DNA of 11,249 bases. It comes from Holosporales bacterium. GTDB taxonomy: Bacteria; Pseudomonadota; Alphaproteobacteria; RUG11792. Under the pieces are notes generated by a model, which had not been told where the DNA came from, did no database searches, and saw only the letters and a program-made list of their open reading frames with translations. Below, piece by piece: positions 6,681 through 11,249 of the stretch. Position 1 is the stretch's first letter. Every line of letters starts with the position of its first letter. The stretch covers positions 1 through 11,249 of the forward strand of contig JAISBC010000066.1 of NCBI GenBank assembly GCA_031266385.1. Direction: 5' to 3'. The position numbers and the translations under genes are program-made.

Positions 6681-6765
6681 TGGTGCGGTCGAGAAGACTC
6701 GAACTTCCACGGATCTCTCCACAGCGACCTCAACGCTGCGCGTCTACCATTTCCGCCACGACCGC
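6681..6765 (-). tRNA. tRNA-Leu (anticodon GAG)
   Basis: An 85-base class II tRNA including an encoded CCA. The acceptor arms GCGGTCG and CGACCGC pair fully. The anticodon stem CAGCG/CGCTG encloses the loop TTGAGGT, giving anticodon GAG, which reads CUC and CUU. A long variable arm (TGGAGAGATCCGT) marks it as leucine type, and the T-loop is TTCGAGT. It begins only 15 bases after the rplT stop, so it is almost certainly processed from the ribosomal-protein transcript. Confidence 0.96.
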
Positions 6766-6780
6766 TTAATTGAGAGGAGG

Positions 6781-7152
6781 CTACTTGTCACCATTGGATT
6801 CAAGCCCCTTCTTGGCCTGCGCTACGATGGAATCAAAGGCAGCTCGATCTTCGACGGCTAATTTCGCGAGAATCTTCCTATCAATTTCGATTTTAGCTTT
6901 CGTCAATCCGTTGATAAATGTCGAATATTTCAGTCCAAGTTCTCGCACGGCCGCATTTATCCTCTGAATCCAAAGGCCTCGGAAATCCCTCTTTTTAACC
7001 TTCCGATCACGATAGGCGTACTGCCACGATCTCTCGAGCCTCTCTAGGGCCGGCCTGAAACATTTCGATGACCTTCCACGGAATCCTTTGGCTGCGGAGA
7101 GAACCTTCTTATGCCGAGCGTGGGCCGCGAGCCCTCTTTTAACACGTGCCAT
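6781..7152 (-). CDS. rplT: 50S ribosomal protein bL20
   Basis: bL20 is an early-binding large-subunit assembly protein. From the ATG at 7150-7152 the product is 123 residues, close to the family length, and starts MARVKRGLAAHARHKKVL. It has the strongly basic N-terminal extension (KGFRGRSSKCFRPALERLER) and the globular part with RDFRGLWIQRINAA and YSTFINGLTKAKIEIDRKILA. AGGAGAGG (7162-7169) lies nine bases before the ATG and decides this start over the in-frame TTG at 7161, which lies at the end of that element. It follows rpmI by 22 bp and is followed at once by tRNA-Leu(GAG). In many bacteria bL20 represses its own operon by binding the rpmI leader; that is family knowledge, not shown here. 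Confidence 0.97.
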   Translation of the reverse strand: MARVKRGLAAHARHKKVLSAAKGFRGRSSKCFRPALERLERSWQYAYRDRKVKKRDFRGLWIQRINAAVRELGLKYSTFINGLTKAKIEIDRKILAKLAVEDRAAFDSIVAQAKKGLESNGDK

Positions 7153-7174
7153 ATAATACAACCTCTCCTAACTT

Positions 7175-7369
7175 TTAGACGTGAAAATAATAGGTCGCGA
7201 CTTTCTTCGCGTCACTCGGATGCATGATGGTCATACCGCGAGCGTTCCGCAGCATCCTATTCCCTCTCTTACGCATATTGTGCCGCTTACCGCACTGAGC
7301 CATTTTCACCGCCCCAGTCGCCGTAAAACGAAACCTCTTTTTTGCGCTACTTTTCGTCTTCAATTTCAT
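7175..7369 (-). CDS. rpmI: 50S ribosomal protein bL35
   Basis: A small basic large-subunit protein. From the ATG at 7367-7369 it is 64 residues: MKLKTKSSAKKRFRFTATG, then KRHNMRKRGNRMLRNARG and the C-terminal HPSDAKKVATYYF, all typical of bL35. The frame stays open upstream through the tRNA, but that extension has no homologue-like sequence, so I use the MKLK start. No good ribosome binding site is visible upstream (only TTTGG about 10 bases away), which suggests weak or regulated initiation. The ATG lies 42 bases after the 3' end of tRNA-Leu(UAA). infC, its usual upstream neighbour, is absent here and found 2 kb away. Confidence 0.95.
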   Translation of the reverse strand: MKLKTKSSAKKRFRFTATGAVKMAQCGKRHNMRKRGNRMLRNARGMTIMHPSDAKKVATYYFHV

Positions 7370-7385
7370 AACGACATGACCAAAG

Positions 7386-7407
7386 AAAAAAAACCGAAAC
7401 CGGCCGG
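7386..7407 (-). terminator. terminator-like sequence between tRNA-Leu(UAA) and rpmI
   Basis: On the minus strand CCGGCCGGTTTCGG (7407-7394) is followed directly by eight T (7393-7386). The stem is short (CCG/CGG with a GTTT loop, perhaps extended by G-U pairs), so termination would be partial. Placed in the leader of rpmI just after the tRNA, it could let most transcripts stop after the tRNA and some continue into rpmI-rplT. Weak evidence. Confidence 0.3.
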
Positions 7408-7411
7408 AAGA

Positions 7412-7496
7412 TGGTACCCGCTGCCGGACTCGAACCGGCATGCCAGAAGGCGACAGATTTTAAGTCTGTTGTGTCTACCAATTCCACCAAGCAGGC
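7412..7496 (-). tRNA. tRNA-Leu (anticodon TAA)
   Basis: An 85-base class II tRNA including an encoded CCA. The acceptor arms GCCTGCT and AGCGGGT pair with two G-U wobbles. The anticodon stem ACAGA/TCTGT encloses CTTAAAA, giving anticodon TAA (UAA in RNA), which reads UUA and UUG. It has a long variable arm, T-stem GCCGG/CCGGC and T-loop TTCGAGT. It is the first gene of the unit tRNA-rpmI-rplT-tRNA and starts close to a strong promoter. Confidence 0.96.
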
Positions 7497-7511
7497 TCAT
7501 CGTAGGCCTAG

Positions 7512-7541
7512 AGGATACCAAACATAGGCAATATGTGTCAA
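7512..7541 (-). promoter_or_regulatory. predicted strong promoter of the tRNA-Leu/rpmI/rplT unit
   Basis: On the minus strand, the perfect -35 hexamer TTGACA (7541-7536) is followed by 18 bases and TATCCT (7517-7512). Transcription would start near 7505, giving a leader of about ten bases before tRNA-Leu(UAA). Only 42 bases separate that tRNA from rpmI, so this is the best candidate promoter for both. Confidence 0.6.
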
Positions 7542-7673
7542 CTAATACCAAAACTCATAAATAATGAGGCAGATAAATGATATGACAGACAGATTGAATG
7601 GTCTGCACATCTAAAGCGCTCATATGCTCTATGTTTTTAGAGAACCTTATCCTTTGTGTATTGCCACAGTCGT

Positions 7674-7732
7674 TCTATTGGTCGTAGTGATGGGATAGGA
7701 CGATTCATACGATCATCCAAGGCACCAATAGA
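7674..7732. repeat. 9-bp inverted repeat in the lpxA-tRNA gap
   Basis: TCTATTGGT (7674-7682) is matched by ACCAATAGA (7724-7732) with a 41-base loop. The gap between lpxA and the tRNA promoter (7542-7765) holds no gene. A smaller stem CTCTA/TAGAG lies at 7627-7642. It may be the structured 3' end of the lpxA transcript; no T-rich tail of an intrinsic terminator follows. Confidence 0.35.
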
Positions 7733-7765
7733 GAGGCCTAATGGATGCAGATATAGCTCAGAATA

Positions 7766-8593
7766 TCAGGAAAGATTATCCGTTGGGATCGGTGTACATA
7801 TTGGATTCTTCTTGGCTTCTTGGATGAAATTTACTATCTGGCTGACCTGTTTGTTGCCCAGATATTTCGTACGAACCGCATCGACATTCTTCGTAAACTG
7901 AACCTTTTCGTCATCACCCTCGAAGATCTCTGCATAGGCATTGAGCAACGTCTTGATTTCTTCGATCTCGAAGCCGGCCCTCTTGAGGCCGACCACATTC
8001 AGGCCCTTCATCGTCGTAATTCGATCACTGCGGACCATTCCATATGGTATAATATCTCGATCGACCCCGGTAAAGCCCCCGACCATCGAGTTCTGCCCTA
8101 TCCGAATGAACTGTTTGACGACCGACATTCCGCCGATAACAGCCCGATCCCCGATCGTCACGTGCCCCGATAGATTGACCCCGTTCGCTATCACGACATA
8201 ATCCCCTATCATACAGTCATGAGCGATGTGGCAATACGCCATTATCAGGCAGTGATTACCTATTTTGGTGAGCATCCCACCACCCTCGGTCCCGATATTG
8301 GCCGTGACATATTCCCTGATCGTCGTATCGGATCCAATTTCCAGCCGAGATTTCTCACCGTTATATTTTAGATCCTGTGGTTTTTGCCCGAGCGAAGCGA
8401 ATGGAAATATGGTCGTCCGGTCTCCAATCGTAGTATCTCCGGTGATGACGACGTGAGATTCTAGCCTGACATCCTGTCCGAGGATAACTTCGCTCCCAAC
8501 GCAGCAGTATGGACCAATATAAGATTCGGCCCCAATCGAGGCACCATCCTCAACGATCGCCGATGGATGAATGAAAACATCATCATACACCAC
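7766..8593 (-). CDS. lpxA: UDP-N-acetylglucosamine acyltransferase LpxA
   Basis: LpxA carries out the first step of lipid A synthesis in the cytoplasm, moving a hydroxyacyl chain from acyl carrier protein to UDP-GlcNAc. The 275-residue product is mostly left-handed beta-helix hexapeptide repeats (about 6-190: IHPSAIVEDGASIGAES, VILGQDVRLESHVVITG and others), then a helical C-terminal domain (about 195-270). The catalytic histidine is His125 in HIAHDC, at the same position as in E. coli, preceded by the GGGMLTKIG segment. GTG at 8591-8593 has GAGGA nine bases upstream; a second GTG follows directly, so the start could be one codon later. It lies 12 bp after fabZ, its usual partner. lpxD and lpxB do not flank it here. 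Confidence 0.96.
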   Translation of the reverse strand: MVYDDVFIHPSAIVEDGASIGAESYIGPYCCVGSEVILGQDVRLESHVVITGDTTIGDRTTIFPFASLGQKPQDLKYNGEKSRLEIGSDTTIREYVTANIGTEGGGMLTKIGNHCLIMAYCHIAHDCMIGDYVVIANGVNLSGHVTIGDRAVIGGMSVVKQFIRIGQNSMVGGFTGVDRDIIPYGMVRSDRITTMKGLNVVGLKRAGFEIEEIKTLLNAYAEIFEGDDEKVQFTKNVDAVRTKYLGNKQVSQIVNFIQEAKKNPICTPIPTDNLS

Positions 8594-8605
8594 GATAAAT
8601 AATCC

Positions 8606-9070
8606 TCACCCTTCCGGAATCATTGCGCGGAAATCCGCCTCATCGGCCAAAACATCTCCGACGAAGGCCGATGCATTAAATCTCCAGAACTTATTCCCAC
8701 GCCTCTGAGAGACCGAAATTTTGATGCGCAGTACATCGCCAGGAACAACCGGTCGTTTGAATTTAGCGCTTTCGATAGAAGTAAAGTAAACGATCTCAGA
8801 TTCCCCGGGTCTGCAGACATTTTCTGAGAATAGTGTGGAAAAGGCCAGAACTCCGGCCCCCTGGGCCATCGCCTCGATTATGAGGACCCCAGGCATTATC
8901 GGACTGCCCGGGAAATGCCCCTCAAAATACCATTCATTATTCGTCACATTTTTGTAGGCGACACAGGATTCGCCGATCACCAACTCCTCGACCCTATCGA
9001 TCATCAGAAAAGGGTACCTGTGTGGAATGATGGTTTTTATCTCGTCGATGGACAAGATTTTCTCGGTCAT
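8606..9070 (-). CDS. fabZ: 3-hydroxyacyl-ACP dehydratase FabZ
   Basis: FabZ removes water from 3-hydroxyacyl-ACP in fatty acid elongation and so competes with LpxA for hydroxyacyl-ACP, which explains their frequent pairing. From the ATG at 9068-9070 the product is 154 residues, the family's usual length. It has the hallmark IIPHRYPFLMIDRV (14-27), the catalytic His52 in EGHFPGSPIMPGV and catalytic Glu66 in LIIEAMAQ, in a single hot-dog domain. The reading frame extends back to 9118 inside secG, but that extension is not FabZ-like. An in-frame GTG four codons upstream is an alternative. AAGAG lies about 11 bases before the ATG. It begins 4 bp after the secG stop. Confidence 0.96.
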   Translation of the reverse strand: MTEKILSIDEIKTIIPHRYPFLMIDRVEELVIGESCVAYKNVTNNEWYFEGHFPGSPIMPGVLIIEAMAQGAGVLAFSTLFSENVCRPGESEIVYFTSIESAKFKRPVVPGDVLRIKISVSQRRGNKFWRFNASAFVGDVLADEADFRAMIPEG

Positions 9071-9074
9071 CGCA

Positions 9075-9386
9075 TCATTCACTCTTATTTTCACTCGGGG
9101 CCGGTGGCTGAGGATCACTCTTCGGCTGGATCCTCTTACCTAGAAGCGTCTGAGAATTCTCGATATCGTGAGAGGCAATATAGGCCATCAGGACGCAGTT
9201 AGCCAGAAACATGGAGGCCAAAACCCAGGTAACCTTCGTCAACATATTCGAGGCCCCTCGAGCACTGAACATGTTTCCGCTGCCACCACTGGCGAACAGA
9301 GAACTTCCACCCTCCGTCTTCTGAATCAAAACAACCAAGATCAGGAACAATGTGACCAAAACATGAATCGCCAATAATATACTCAT
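9075..9386 (-). CDS. secG: preprotein translocase subunit SecG
   Basis: SecG is the small membrane subunit of the SecYEG channel and helps SecA-driven export. The 103-residue product has two membrane segments (about 2-22 and 51-71). The conserved loop between them reads LIQKTEGGSSLFASGGSGNMFSARG in parts (20-44), with the GGSGNMFSARG motif typical of the family. The polar, proline-rich C-terminal tail (about 85-103) is common in alphaproteobacterial SecG. The ATG at 9384-9386 has GAGGGAG (9391-9397) four bases upstream. It follows infC by 12 bp and precedes fabZ by 4 bp. secG between infC and fabZ is not an arrangement I know from other genomes. Confidence 0.95.
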   Translation of the reverse strand: MSILLAIHVLVTLFLILVVLIQKTEGGSSLFASGGSGNMFSARGASNMLTKVTWVLASMFLANCVLMAYIASHDIENSQTLLGKRIQPKSDPQPPAPSENKSE

Positions 9387-9398
9387 AAAACTCCCTCA

Positions 9399-9953
9399 CT
9401 ATCTCTTCGATAAAATCGTGGTAATCACGGACCCTTCTAGCTTCGGCTCAGACTCCTCCTTCGCAAAATCCTGACAGAAGGCGAGGATTTTTCTGATGAC
9501 ATCCCGACCGAGCTCCTGCCGGCTAATCTCGCGCCCCCTGAACCGAAGGACTATCTTTACCTTGTCCCCGTCTTCATCGATAAATTTCTTGATGGCACGG
9601 CACTTGACGAGGAGATCATTATCCCCGATGAAGGGGCGTACCTGAACCTCCTTAACGCACACTATCTTCTGATTTTTTCTTGATTCTAATTTTTTCTTCT
9701 GTAATTCGTACCGATATTTCCCGTAATCGAGGATCTTACAGACTGGAGGCAATGATTCGGATGAAATCAAAACTAAATCGAGGGAGGCTTCCGAGGCTAG
9801 CCTCCTGGCCTCGACAATCGGAACTATCCCAACCGATTCTCCGTTCGCATTAACCAACCGAACTTCCTCGAAACTAATGTTCTCATTTATCATGGGCACG
9901 GACTGAGAAGGCCCTCCGCCCCTCCTTCCATTAGATGAAACTAATCTCGCCAA
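9399..9953 (-). CDS. infC: translation initiation factor IF-3
   Basis: IF-3 binds the 30S subunit, blocks premature 50S joining and checks start-codon and initiator-tRNA pairing. The 184-residue product has the N-terminal domain (about 21-85: INENISFEEVRLVNANGESVGIV and the signature PPVCKILDYGKYRYELQKK at 69-87) and the C-terminal domain (about 95-178: VKEVQVRPFI, VKIVLRFRGREISRQELG). The start is a TTG at 9951-9953, with AAGGG (9961-9965) seven bases upstream and no ATG before the family domain except residue 21. Non-AUG starts are known for infC, where IF-3 limits its own translation by rejecting them. The gene is the first of infC-secG-fabZ-lpxA and is separated from rpmI-rplT. Confidence 0.96.
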   Translation of the reverse strand: MARLVSSNGRRGGGPSQSVPMINENISFEEVRLVNANGESVGIVPIVEARRLASEASLDLVLISSESLPPVCKILDYGKYRYELQKKKLESRKNQKIVCVKEVQVRPFIGDNDLLVKCRAIKKFIDEDGDKVKIVLRFRGREISRQELGRDVIRKILAFCQDFAKEESEPKLEGSVITTILSKR

Positions 9954-10001
9954 TCTCTAACCCTTGAATTCCTGATAAGAAAACACAAGAAACTAGAGAT
10001 G

Positions 10002-10030
10002 ATTCTAGTTCCTTTCTCTGCGGAGCACAA
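10002..10030 (-). promoter_or_regulatory. predicted promoter of the infC-secG-fabZ-lpxA operon
   Basis: On the minus strand, TTGTGC (10030-10025), a 17-base spacer and TAGAAT (10007-10002). The -10 is good (five of six), the -35 only moderate. The start near 9995 would give a leader of about 42 bases before the TTG. The -10 overlaps an inverted repeat, AACTAGA at 9991-9997 with TCTAGTT at 10004-10010, which could serve as an operator. Confidence 0.4.
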
Positions 10031-10126
10031 GCAATTTTTGATATTTGTGCAAATTCACTCTAGGGCCAAATCCTATAAATTCACCCTGATTGAGTTTAAA
10101 GCATTAATCCTCAAGGTTAAGTGTCT

Positions 10127-10270
10127 ATGCAACAAAAGGATCATCTAGGTCTTGATGTATCTATTGATGTAACAGAGAATATACCTGGACCAGTATATAA
10201 CTGTACCCTCTTGAAGAGGAGGATACAAGATATTCATAAGGAGGTAGGACTTATGCGATGGGTCTATTGA
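10127..10270 (+). CDS. doubtful 47-residue small ORF
   Basis: ATG at 10127 with AAGGT (10113-10117) nine bases upstream opens a frame of 47 residues (MQQKDHLGLDVSIDVTENIPG ... LMRWVY). A second, textbook ribosome binding site AAGGAGGT (10238-10245) precedes an in-frame ATG at 10253 with only five codons left. No family is recognised; the DVTE segment slightly recalls IS5-type transposases, but this is not enough for a call. It could be a decayed gene end or chance. Confidence 0.2.
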   Translation: MQQKDHLGLDVSIDVTENIPGPVYNCTLLKRRIQDIHKEVGLMRWVY

Positions 10271-10298
10271 AGAATATATGACTTGCCAATCAATAGAT
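10159..10298. repeat. 10-bp inverted repeat in the infC upstream region
   Basis: ATCTATTGAT (10159-10168) and its exact reverse complement ATCAATAGAT (10289-10298) bracket 120 bases. The arms are perfect but short; the neighbouring bases do not extend the pairing far. They could be ends of a decayed insertion or the closing stem of a structured RNA. Confidence 0.35.
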
Positions 10299-10496
10299 GA
10301 AACTTGTGTATGAGTAATCGATACCTAGAGAAGATTGCTATGGCTTGGGTCTGAGAAAAAATGCGACAGTAGAAATTAGTTGTTTACGAATTGTTAAATT
10401 TGTGTTAGTATCATAATCGAAGTTCAGCAGAGCTTCCAGCATCGTGTATACTAGAGTTCACTTTCCTGTGTCTCTTTAGTAATCCTCCCCAAGCTT

Positions 10497-10516
10497 AGCA
10501 CGGTGCTGTATTTTTT
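10497..10516 (+). terminator. weak plus-strand intrinsic terminator candidate
   Basis: AGCA/TGCT with a CGG loop (10497-10507; a fifth C-G pair would leave only a one-base loop), then GTA and six T (10511-10516). On the plus strand this resembles a short terminator, yet no annotated plus-strand gene precedes it, only the doubtful ORF at 10127-10270. Confidence 0.3.
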
Positions 10517-10536
10517 CTCGGTGTGTGTCCTGGCTG

Positions 10537-11004
10537 TTAAATTTCTTCTTCTTCCTCCTCGTTGTCTGGAATTATGGGGTTGGCTGCGAGCTCGGTGACC
10601 CAGGAGCTAAGTGCTGCGTCCGAGAGTAGTTTATCGATGAACGCATTTACTGAGACTGGTATTTTGGTGAATGGATCGCGCTCGAATCCTACCGCTCCTC
10701 CATCATTGAGAAGTATGCACGTTAGATCTAATAGGCTTCTTTCTGGATGATTAGATAGAAACATCGTAATGAAGTTGCCAAACCTGTATTCTGAGTCGCT
10801 AATTTTCGTGATATCCATTTTCAAAAACGGACAATGGATAGCGAATCCATCAGGGGAACGACTTAGAGCCAAAAGATTGGTATAGTGAAAGGAGTTTCTA
10901 TCTACCAGTGAACTGGCCTCAGCGCTTCTGATGAAACCAGCTATACACAATAATACGCATGTATTTTTGATAAAATTCTGAAGTATTCTCATAATCCTCC
11001 CCAT
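10537..11004 (-). CDS. unrecognised small secreted protein with acidic tail
   Basis: Family not recognised. The 155-residue frame starts MGRIMRILQNFIKNTCVLLC: basic residues, a hydrophobic core (about 15-25) and a likely signal peptidase I site after RSAEA (about residue 31), so the product is probably exported. The mature part, about 125 residues, has two cysteines (in HCPFL and LTCIL) that could form a disulfide in the periplasm, and ends in EEEEEEI. The ATG at 11002-11004 has no ribosome binding site; GGGGAGG lies just three bases before a second in-frame ATG at 10990-10992, so the start may be MRILQ, four codons later. A promoter and a terminator-like hairpin lie upstream. The first residues, MRILQ, recall MKILQ of the other secreted protein at 3539; the remainder shows no clear likeness. 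Confidence 0.7.
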   Translation of the reverse strand: MGRIMRILQNFIKNTCVLLCIAGFIRSAEASSLVDRNSFHYTNLLALSRSPDGFAIHCPFLKMDITKISDSEYRFGNFITMFLSNHPERSLLDLTCILLNDGGAVGFERDPFTKIPVSVNAFIDKLLSDAALSSWVTELAANPIIPDNEEEEEEI

Positions 11005-11010
11005 AAGAAA

Positions 11011-11033
11011 AGCCTGCTACAACGTTGCGGGCT
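11011..11033 (-). promoter_or_regulatory. hairpin in the leader of the secreted-protein gene
   Basis: On the minus strand AGCCCGC (11033-11027) and GCAGGCT (11017-11011) pair apart from one C-A mismatch, with a nine-base loop, and are followed by TTTTCTT immediately before the ATG at 11004. This looks like an attenuator or a translation-blocking hairpin. Prediction only. Confidence 0.3.
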
Positions 11034-11076
11034 GTATATATCGTTTCAGGAAAGTGTTAAAAATTGGTAAAGATTT

Positions 11077-11105
11077 TTTGTAAATCAACTAGACCCTATC
11101 GTCAA
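11077..11105 (-). promoter_or_regulatory. predicted promoter of the small secreted-protein gene
   Basis: On the minus strand TTGACG (11105-11100), a 17-base spacer and TACAAA (11082-11077). The start near 11070 would give a leader of 66-78 bases containing the hairpin at 11011-11033. The -35 matches five of six and the -10 four of six consensus bases. Confidence 0.5.
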
Positions 11106-11154
11106 GAGATAGCTAGCCACAGCATCAAACACTTAATCTGAACAGCCACCTCGA

Positions 11155-11170
11155 AAGAACTCGAGTTCTT
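11155..11170. repeat. 16-bp perfect palindrome AAGAACTCGAGTTCTT
   Basis: A perfect 16-bp palindrome, extended to CGA...TCG arms if one A is bulged (11152-11172). It lies about 50 bp upstream of the predicted promoter at 11077-11105. A dimeric regulator site is possible. A second small stem, GCCTT/AAGGC, is at 11206-11218. No gene is seen from 11106 to the window end. Confidence 0.5.
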
Positions 11171-11249
11171 CGCATATCTCATTGCTATTCCTCTCCCCTG
11201 TTTAAGCCTTAAAAAGGCATTCTCTACTAAATGATGCTTCTTATATAGT

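Larger units (their letters stand above)
9954..10536. other. 583-bp intergenic region upstream of infC
   Basis: The infC end holds a plausible promoter and a stem AACTAGA/TCTAGTT. Further on there is a doubtful 47-codon plus-strand ORF (10127-10270), a perfect 10-bp inverted repeat ATCTATTGAT/ATCAATAGAT (10159-10168 and 10289-10298), a small palindrome CCTCTTGAAGAGG (10207-10219), and a plus-strand stem followed by T6 at 10497-10516. No long frame is open on either strand. It may hold a decayed gene or mobile-element remnant, or an unannotated RNA; nothing allows a firm choice. Confidence 0.5.

Noticed and set aside
10338..10442. 34-codon minus-strand ORF (MLEALLNFDYDTNTNL...)
   Set aside because: No ribosome binding site, no family, and below the length expected by chance; possible remnant only.
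1..11249. CRISPR array, toxin-antitoxin pair, restriction-modification or phage genes
   Set aside because: No regularly spaced repeats and no recognisable proteins of these kinds on either strand.
1..11249. Reassignment of UGA to an amino acid
   Set aside because: Several clear genes (secG, fabZ, lpxA) end at TGA with properly spaced downstream genes, so UGA works as a stop here.

Overview
This window looks like chromosomal core DNA from an alphaproteobacterium. The evidence is a TrcR/DUF1013 cell-cycle regulator, an HdaA-like DnaA regulator, a cysteine-free bL31 and an adrenodoxin-type ferredoxin, with LpxA and FabZ showing that the cell makes lipid A. The scrambled order of core genes, many GTG/TTG starts, moderate GC and two unrecognised secreted proteins would suit a host-associated lineage such as Holosporales or Rickettsiales. 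That placement is inference; no rRNA is present to settle it.

Layout. 1-234: non-coding, GC-rich, with a C11-GGA-G14 tract. 235-1812 (+): ABC-F ATPase, whose stop codon overlaps tail-to-tail with rpmE (1809-2033, -). 2194-3459 (+): rho. 3539-4545 (+): an unrecognised secreted protein split by an apparent frameshift in a proline-rich linker. 6237-4699 (-): trcR, a [2Fe-2S] ferredoxin and hda, in a tight operon. 6253-6680: non-coding, with a 105-bp MITE-like inverted-repeat element. 7496-6681 (-): tRNA-Leu(UAA), rpmI, rplT and tRNA-Leu(GAG), apparently one transcription unit behind a TTGACA promoter. 9953-7766 (-): infC, secG, fabZ and lpxA, tightly packed. 9954-10536: non-coding except for a doubtful 47-codon ORF. 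11004-10537 (-): a small secreted protein with an acidic tail. 11005-11249: its promoter and leader, then palindromic sequence.

The recognised genes are housekeeping: translation (bL31, bL20, bL35, IF-3, two leucine tRNAs, ABC-F), transcription termination (Rho), replication and cell-cycle control (Hda, TrcR), redox chemistry (ferredoxin), protein export (SecG), and lipid A and fatty acid synthesis (LpxA, FabZ). The usual infC-rpmI-rplT cluster is broken: secG-fabZ-lpxA follows infC, while rpmI-rplT sits about 2 kb away between two leucine tRNAs.

I do not see a defence system, a CRISPR array or a complete transposon. The most interesting parts are the frameshifted secreted protein, the tRNA/ribosomal-protein unit, the MITE-like element, the G/C homopolymer palindrome and the unexplained 583-bp intergenic region.
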